A stretch of 40,211 nucleotides of DNA from Methylobacterium sp. Leaf104 (GTDB taxonomy: Bacteria; Pseudomonadota; Alphaproteobacteria; Rhizobiales; Beijerinckiaceae). The position numbers and the translations under genes were made by a program. Location of the stretch: assembly GCF_001422885.1 (NCBI RefSeq), contig NZ_LMMZ01000003.1, forward strand, positions 1 to 40,211, given 5' to 3'. Below, piece after piece: positions 34,340 to 40,211 of this stretch. The notes below the pieces were generated by a model. It saw only the letters and a program-made list of their open reading frames with translations. It was not told the DNA's origin and did no database searches. Position 1 is the stretch's first letter; each line of letters begins with the position of its first letter.

Positions 34340-35176
34340 ATGGCCTATCTCGCTCCTGCTGAGTTCGTCACCAAGATGGTGGATGCAGGCGAATCCAAGA
34401 TCTTCATGTCGACCCGCGACACCGTCATCCGCGCCTACATGGCCGGGGCGATCCTGGCGCTCGCCGCGGTCTTCGCGGTCAGCATCACGCAGCAGACCGG
34501 CATCCCCATCCTCGGCGCCGCCCTGTTCCCGGTCGGCTTCTGCATGCTCTACCTCCTGGGCTTCGACCTCCTCACGGGCGTGTTCGTGCTGGCGCCCCTC
34601 GCCCTCCTGGATCGCCGGCCCGGCGTGACCTGGGCCGGCGTGCTGCGCAACTGGGGCCTCGTCTTCCTCGGCAACTTCCTCGGCGCGCTCACCGTGGCCG
34701 TCATGATGGGCTTCGTGTTCACGTTCGGCTTCACGGCGCCGGCCGACAAGGTCGGTGAATACATCGCCCATATCGGCGAGCGGCGCACCGTCGGCTATGC
34801 CGCGCACGGCGTGGGCGGCTGGTTCACGATCTTCATCCGCGGCATGCTGTGCAACTGGATGGTCTCCACCGGCGTCGTCGGCGCGATGATCTCGACCACC
34901 GTCAGCGGCAAGGTGATCGCCATGTGGATGCCGATCATGGTGTTCTTCTACATGACCTTCGAGCATTCCGTGGTGAACATGTTCCTGTTCCCCTTCGGCC
35001 TGCTCATGGGCGGCCAGTTCTCGATCGGCGACTACTTCTTCTGGAACGAGATCCCGACCGTCCTCGGCAACCTCGTCGGCGGCCTCGCCTTCACGGGCCT
35101 GACGCTCTACACCACCCACGTCCGCACGGCCCCGAAGCGGACCGTCGGCAACGCGGAGCGCCGCCTCGCGGCCTGA
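34340..35176 (+). CDS. Formate/nitrite transporter (FNT) family channel
   Basis: 278 residues with six hydrophobic helices, the FNT fold of pentameric anion channels. The start ATG at 34340 has AAGGA about 7 bases upstream. FNT hallmarks seen: LFPVGFCMLYLLGFDLLTGVF (helix 2 and its broken segment), a GNFLGA helix, RGMLCNWMV (conserved Asn172), and FEHSVVNMF with the central channel His209. FocA-type members move formate and NirC-type members nitrite; these cannot be separated from sequence alone. In a methylotroph formate is a central C1 intermediate, but the phosphatase-kinase gene 64 bp downstream is of a type found in nitrate/nitrite assimilation loci, which favours nitrite. Confidence 0.9.
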   Translation: MAYLAPAEFVTKMVDAGESKIFMSTRDTVIRAYMAGAILALAAVFAVSITQQTGIPILGAALFPVGFCMLYLLGFDLLTGVFVLAPLALLDRRPGVTWAGVLRNWGLVFLGNFLGALTVAVMMGFVFTFGFTAPADKVGEYIAHIGERRTVGYAAHGVGGWFTIFIRGMLCNWMVSTGVVGAMISTTVSGKVIAMWMPIMVFFYMTFEHSVVNMFLFPFGLLMGGQFSIGDYFFWNEIPTVLGNLVGGLAFTGLTLYTTHVRTAPKRTVGNAERRLAA

Positions 35177-35240
35177 TCGCCGGCTCGAACGGTCGGGCCG
35201 CGCGCCGCACGGCGCCGGGCCCGACCGCCGGGATCTGCCG

Positions 35241-36980
35241 ATGCCTTCGACTCTGACCCTCTCCCTCGGCCAGTGCAGCGAGCGCGGCCGCAAGGAGACC
35301 AACCAGGATTTCCACGGCGCCCTCGTCCCCGAGCACGCCGCGCTGGCCCTGCGGGGAAGCGCCATCGCCATCGCGGACGGGATCGGCAGCAGCCCCGTCA
35401 GCCACGTCGCGAGCGAGACGGCGGTCAGGAGCTTCCTGTCCGACTACTACGACACGCCCGAGACCTGGTCGGTGAAGACGGCGGCGAGCCGGATCATCGC
35501 CGCGACGAATTCGTGGCTCCATGCCGAGACCCGCCGAAACCGGCACCGGCACGATCCCGAAGGGGCAGGCGAGCGCGGCTACGTCACCACCTTCAGCGCC
35601 CTCGTCCTCAGGTCGCGCACCGCCCACATCTTCCACGTGGGCGACGCCCGCATCGCGCGCGTCGTCCAGCGCTCGCTCGAAGTGCTGACCGAGGACCATC
35701 GCGTCACCCTCTCCGCCGACGAGTCCTATCTCGGTCGGGCGCTCGGCGCGGCCGCGCATGTCGAGATCGACCACCGCACGGTCGCGATCGAGCGGGGCGA
35801 CGTGTTCGTCCTGACGACGGATGGCGTGCACGAGCACGTGCGGCCGGAGGCGATCGTCGCGCTGATCCGGCGACACGGCGACGACCTCGACCGGGCTGCC
35901 CAGGCGATCGTCCGCGATGCCTACGAGAACGGCAGCGGCGACAATCTCACCGTCCAGATCGTGCGCGTCGAGGCCGTGCCCGACGGCGCGCTCGCGGAGG
36001 TCTCCGGCCGGATCGACGACCTGCCTCCGGCGCCGCTGCTCGATCCGCCGACCACGTTCGACGGCTACCGCGTGCTGCGGACCCTGCATGGCAGCCACCG
36101 CAGCCACGTCTACCTGGCGATCGACGCGGAGAGCGGACGCAAGGTCGCCCTCAAGGTGCCGTCGACGGACCTGCACGCCGACCCGGCCGGCCTGCAGCGG
36201 CTGATGATGGAGGAATGGGTCGCGCGGCGCATCGACAGCCCGCACGTGCTCGGCGCCCCGCCCCGGACGCGGCGGCGCAGCCACCTCTACACGGTGATGG
36301 ACTACGTCGAAGGCCGGACCCTCGCCCAGTGGCTGCGCGACAACCCGGCCCCGGAGCTCGAGGCGGTGCGGCGCCTCGTCGAGCAGATCGCGGTCGGCCT
36401 GCGGGCCTTCCACCGGCGCGAGATGGTGCACCGGGACCTGCGCCCCCACAACGTCCTGATCGATGCCGCCGGCACCGTCCAGATCATCGATTTCGGCTCC
36501 ACCCGGATCGCCGGGCTCGCGGACGACGATCCGGCCATCGACGAGACGGTCCTGGGGACCGTGCAGTACACCGCACCGGAATGCCTGGCCGGACGGCCCG
36601 CCACGTCGCAATCGGACATCTTCTCGGTGGGCGTGATCGCCTATCAGATGCTCACCGGACGCCTGCCCTACGGCGCGGAGGCGACGCGGGCCTTCAGCGA
36701 GGCGCGCGCGCGGCGCCTGCATTACGTCTCGGTCGCCGCGGCACGCCCCGGCCTGCCGCCCTACGTCGACGCGGCCCTGCGCAAGGCGGTGCATCCGAAC
36801 CCGGCCCAGCGCTACGAGGTCCTCTCGGCGTTCGTCCACGACCTGCGCCATCCGAACCCGTCGCTGCCCGGTCTCGGACGGACGGCCCTTCTGGAACGCG
36901 ATCCGGTGCTGTTCTGGAAGCTCGTCTCGCTCGTCCTGGCGATCGTCGTCGTCATCCTGCTGGCGCGGTCGGCCGCCTGA
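35241..36980 (+). CDS. Bifunctional PP2C phosphatase - Ser/Thr protein kinase with C-terminal membrane helix
   Basis: 579 residues. Residues 5-245 are a PPM/PP2C phosphatase with metal-binding Asp in NQDFHG (D23), ADG (D46), TTDG (D194) and GSGDN (D234). Residues 275-540 are a Hanks-type kinase: catalytic Lys305 (VALKVP), HRDL (397-400) with Asn404, DFG (417-419) and APE (445-447). The glycine loop (LHGSHRSHVYLA) is degenerate. Residues 559-575 form one membrane helix at the C-terminus, so the enzyme is tail-anchored facing the cytoplasm. Opposing activities in one chain suggest a reversible switch. Start ATG at 35241, 64 bp after the FNT gene and probably in one operon. Similar fusions sit beside nitrate/nitrite transport genes in other proteobacteria. 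The target protein is unknown; the adjacent channel is the obvious candidate. Confidence 0.92.
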   Translation: MPSTLTLSLGQCSERGRKETNQDFHGALVPEHAALALRGSAIAIADGIGSSPVSHVASETAVRSFLSDYYDTPETWSVKTAASRIIAATNSWLHAETRRNRHRHDPEGAGERGYVTTFSALVLRSRTAHIFHVGDARIARVVQRSLEVLTEDHRVTLSADESYLGRALGAAAHVEIDHRTVAIERGDVFVLTTDGVHEHVRPEAIVALIRRHGDDLDRAAQAIVRDAYENGSGDNLTVQIVRVEAVPDGALAEVSGRIDDLPPAPLLDPPTTFDGYRVLRTLHGSHRSHVYLAIDAESGRKVALKVPSTDLHADPAGLQRLMMEEWVARRIDSPHVLGAPPRTRRRSHLYTVMDYVEGRTLAQWLRDNPAPELEAVRRLVEQIAVGLRAFHRREMVHRDLRPHNVLIDAAGTVQIIDFGSTRIAGLADDDPAIDETVLGTVQYTAPECLAGRPATSQSDIFSVGVIAYQMLTGRLPYGAEATRAFSEARARRLHYVSVAAARPGLPPYVDAALRKAVHPNPAQRYEVLSAFVHDLRHPNPSLPGLGRTALLERDPVLFWKLVSLVLAIVVVILLARSAA

Positions 36981-37110
36981 GCACGGCGACCCGTCCTCGG
37001 CTCGACGCCCGTCGCACCGACCCCGAGGCGAGGCGGACGGGTCGGGCCCGAGTTTTCGCGCGCCGATCGCCACGAGGGCGGCGCGGGGTCCGCCATGCCG
37101 CGGGACAGAA

Positions 37111-37126
37111 TGTATGATTTCATACA
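37111..37126. promoter_or_regulatory. Perfect palindrome, candidate operator
   Basis: TGTATGA (37111-37117), TT, TCATACA (37120-37126) is a perfect 16 bp inverted repeat, AT-rich within a very GC-rich region and about 57 bp before the ATG of the 85-residue gene. The form resembles binding sites of GntR-type repressors. The regulator is not identifiable here. Confidence 0.6.
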
Positions 37127-37182
37127 CAACGCCGCGAAGCGTGATAGGAGCAGCGCACCGAATCGAACCACGGAACCCCGAT

Positions 37183-37440
37183 ATGTCCCTGCGCCCGTCC
37201 ATCGGGAAATGCTTCGGACCCGGCCTCGACCGGGCGGCCTGCCTGGCGGAGATCGGCGCCTGCATCGCCGAGGTGGAGGCGTCCTCCTCCGCCAAGGCCG
37301 CCACCGTCAGGATCCTGGCCCGGACCGGCTACGACGCGACGGACGCCATGGAGGCGCTGTGGCGTGAGATGGACACCTTGACGACCCTCCGGCATGTCCG
37401 CGACCATCTTCGCGCGGAATGCGATCTTCGCGCGGAATGA
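37183..37440 (+). CDS. Hypothetical protein, 85 aa
   Basis: Not recognised. ATG at 37183 with GGAA about 8 bases upstream; the reading MSLRPSIGKCFGPGLDRAAC is followed by mostly helical sequence (LAEIGACIAEVEASSSAKAA, ATDAMEALWREMDTL). No signal or membrane segment. The last residues (LRAECDLRAE) come from an 18 bp tandem duplication at 37406-37439. It is convergent with the LOV kinase gene, 75 bp from its stop, and is preceded by a perfect palindrome that may be its operator. Confidence 0.6.
   Translation: MSLRPSIGKCFGPGLDRAACLAEIGACIAEVEASSSAKAATVRILARTGYDATDAMEALWREMDTLTTLRHVRDHLRAECDLRAE
37406..37439 (+). repeat. 18 bp tandem duplication at the end of the 85-aa gene
   Basis: ATCTTCGCGCGGAATG occurs at 37406 and again at 37424, a period of 18 bp (six codons), adding a second LRAE segment just before the stop codon. 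It looks like a recent slippage duplication. Confidence 0.75.
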
Positions 37441-37515
37441 GGCTCCGCTCCGCCATCGCCGCACCAGGCCGGCCGAAGCGGTTCCCGGTCGCGACCGGCC
37501 CGGGCGCCCGCCCGC

Positions 37516-39141
<1,626 letters not shown>

Positions 39142-39500
39142 ATCGAGGCTCCGGTATTCGAGACACCGGGGGCGCCTTGAACCATTCCAGATGGGCCGAC
39201 GACATACGGGCCGCAAGCCGTGAATGGCCACTGAACAAAAGTTGAACGGCAGACGGAGAGCGCGTGGTCGCAGGCCCGTCGCAGGGTCCGGCCGGGCGGA
39301 CGGGTAGGACCCGGTCCGGCGCGCCCCTGATGCACCGTCCGGCCTCGCTAGTGCGTACGTACCAGAAATCGTGAGCGTGGCCGGAACAGGATTGCGCACA
39401 ACCCGTTTGTGCCCCGTGACCGACGCGCCCCGGCCGCATCCCCGGCCCCATCGGGTCCGGCCCGGCGCAGCCTCTTTCCCGACGAAGACTGGAGAACATC
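39142..39500. other. Divergent control region between LOV kinase and stress gene
   Basis: 359 bp without a supported gene. It contains the EcfG-type promoter for the CsbD-like gene (listed separately) and a ribosome-binding GGAG before its ATG. A pair of GTTCA-like direct repeats (TTGAAC/TGAAC on the plus strand, 39223-39248) lies towards the kinase side; their meaning is unknown. No promoter for the kinase was identified. Confidence 0.55.
39383..39407 (+). promoter_or_regulatory. EcfG (general stress sigma) promoter
   Basis: GGAAC (39383-39387), exactly 16 bases, CGTT (39404-39407): an exact match to the alphaproteobacterial EcfG consensus. It points to the CsbD-like gene at 39501, giving a leader of about 85 bases. 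A CsbD-type stress gene is the expected kind of target, so sequence and context agree. Confidence 0.85.
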
Positions 39501-39830
39501 ATGGTCGACACCAATCGTGTGACGGGCGCCGCCCAGGAGATCGCCGGCAAGGCCCAGGGCGCCATCGGCGATCTGGTCGGGTCGCGCGAGGATTCGGCGA
39601 AGGGGCGCCTGCGGGAAGTCCAGGGTTCGGCCGAGAACCTCTACGGCCAGGCCAAGGACGCCGTCCGCAACGTCGCCGACGAGGTCTCGGACTACGCCGA
39701 GGACGCCTACGACCAGGGCAAGCGCCAGTTGCACGACGTCCACGAGCGCTCGGTGGCGTGGCCCCACGCCTCGCTCCTCGTGGCCGGCCTCGTCGGCTTC
39801 GGCCTCGGCCTCCTCGTCGCGAAGCTCTGA
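39501..39830 (+). CDS. CsbD-like stress protein with C-terminal membrane tail
   Basis: 109 residues. Residues 1-55 follow the CsbD pattern (NRVTGAAQEIAGKAQGAIGD, then KGRLREVQGSAENLYGQAKD), a small helical bundle induced by general stress in many bacteria. Residues 55-80 are an acidic helix. The C-terminal 28 residues (ERSVAWPHASLLVAGLVGFG and on) form a Gly-rich membrane helix like that of ElaB/DUF883 ribosome- and membrane-associated stress proteins. So it looks like a CsbD head joined to an ElaB-type tail anchor. ATG at 39501 with GGAG about 8 bases upstream. Transcription from an EcfG promoter is inferred. The next gene starts after 46 bp and is probably cotranscribed. Confidence 0.87.
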   Translation: MVDTNRVTGAAQEIAGKAQGAIGDLVGSREDSAKGRLREVQGSAENLYGQAKDAVRNVADEVSDYAEDAYDQGKRQLHDVHERSVAWPHASLLVAGLVGFGLGLLVAKL

Positions 39831-39876
39831 CGATCCCCACCCGCATTTCCGCCACCCGAACGATCCGGAGCATCCC

Positions 39877-40211
39877 GTGGCCGCCTCGCCCATCCTGTCC
39901 CCCACGCCCGCCGCCTCAGCCGACGTCCGCACGGTCCTGCTTCATCAGGTGTCGTGGGGCGCGATCTTCGCCGGTGCGGTCACCGCCCTGGTGAGCCAGG
40001 TCATCCTCAACATGGTCGGCGTGGGCGTCGGCCTGTCGAGCGTCGGCGCCCACGCCGCCGACAACCCGGCCGCCTCCACCCTCTCGCTGGGCGCCGGCCT
40101 CTGGTTCGTGGCCTCGGGCGTGGTCGCCGCGCTCGCCGGCGGCCTCATCGCCGGGCGCCTCTCGGGCAAGCCCGTCGCGGGCGCGGCCGGCCTGCACGGG
40201 CTGGTCTCCTG
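39877..40211 (+). CDS. PhnA-like membrane protein (3' end beyond window)
   Basis: Starts at a GTG at 39877 with GGAG about 7 bases upstream and runs open through the window end; 111 codons are visible. After about 20 polar residues come two membrane helices, VSWGAIFAGAVTALVSQVIL and, after a DNPAAS loop, LSLGAGLWFVASGVVAALAG, then GRLSG and a Gly/Ala-rich stretch. This pattern is that of alphaproteobacterial membrane proteins often labelled PhnA-like, whose function is unknown; the label does not imply phosphonate metabolism. It lies 46 bp after the CsbD-like gene and probably shares its stress promoter. Confidence 0.7.
   Translation, partial: MAASPILSPTPAASADVRTVLLHQVSWGAIFAGAVTALVSQVILNMVGVGVGLSSVGAHAADNPAASTLSLGAGLWFVASGVVAALAGGLIAGRLSGKPVAGAAGLHGLVS

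Noticed and set aside
35091..37304. A 737-codon minus-strand frame opposite the phosphatase-kinase gene
   Set aside because: The plus strand carries complete PP2C and kinase motifs; the antisense product is a charged, His/Arg/Asp-rich shadow.

Overview
The window is a stretch of a high-GC alphaproteobacterial chromosome, most likely Methylobacterium or Methylorubrum (Hyphomicrobiales). The evidence is the GC-rich codon usage, a DUF2865 protein, a PccB next to ATP12, HAD and RluC genes, a LOV histidine kinase, and two sites matching the EcfG general-stress promoter (GGAAC-N16-CGTT). This is inference from the sequence; no database was searched. I see no insertion sequence, prophage gene, CRISPR array or rRNA.

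Layout. 1-1950: 3' part of a large secreted protein with a beta-helix, 70-residue tandem repeats and a type-I-secretion-like C-terminus. 2.1-9.1 kb: housekeeping genes (M32 carboxypeptidase, TerB-like membrane protein, YegD-type Hsp70, RluC-family pseudouridine synthase, PsiF-like secreted protein, HAD phosphatase). 9.1-11.8 kb: ATP12 chaperone, propionyl-CoA carboxylase beta subunit and a 42-residue lysine-rich protein. 11.9-19.7 kb: Tat-exported phosphoesterase, class III aminotransferase, YkgJ-like Cys-cluster protein, a second HAD phosphatase, MarR regulator, DUF1499 membrane protein, MBL-fold hydrolase and DUF2865 protein. 20.2-21.6 kb: an Nramp-type MntH with an MntR-like box on its promoter. 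21.6-21.8 kb: a 49-residue gene behind an EcfG-type promoter.

22.0-33.5 kb is the most distinctive block. A 2478-residue iterative-type polyketide/fatty-acid synthase (KS-AT-DH-pseudoMT-ER-KR-ACP, no thioesterase) is followed after 25 bp by an alpha-oxoamine synthase, and the pair ends at a strong intrinsic terminator. The pairing resembles RkpA/RkpG of rhizobial K-antigen loci. A tandem-domain family 2 glycosyltransferase lies upstream on the same strand. The inferred product is a long-chain 2-amino-3-ketone (sphingoid-like) or acyl carrier lipid for a surface glycan.

33.7-37.0 kb: tRNA-Val(GAC) with promoter and terminator, then a formate/nitrite channel followed by a protein phosphatase 2C-Ser/Thr kinase fusion. 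37.1-40.2 kb: a small unknown protein behind a perfect palindrome, a canonical LOV hybrid histidine kinase with a TTG start, and an EcfG-driven CsbD-type stress gene followed by a membrane protein cut by the window end.
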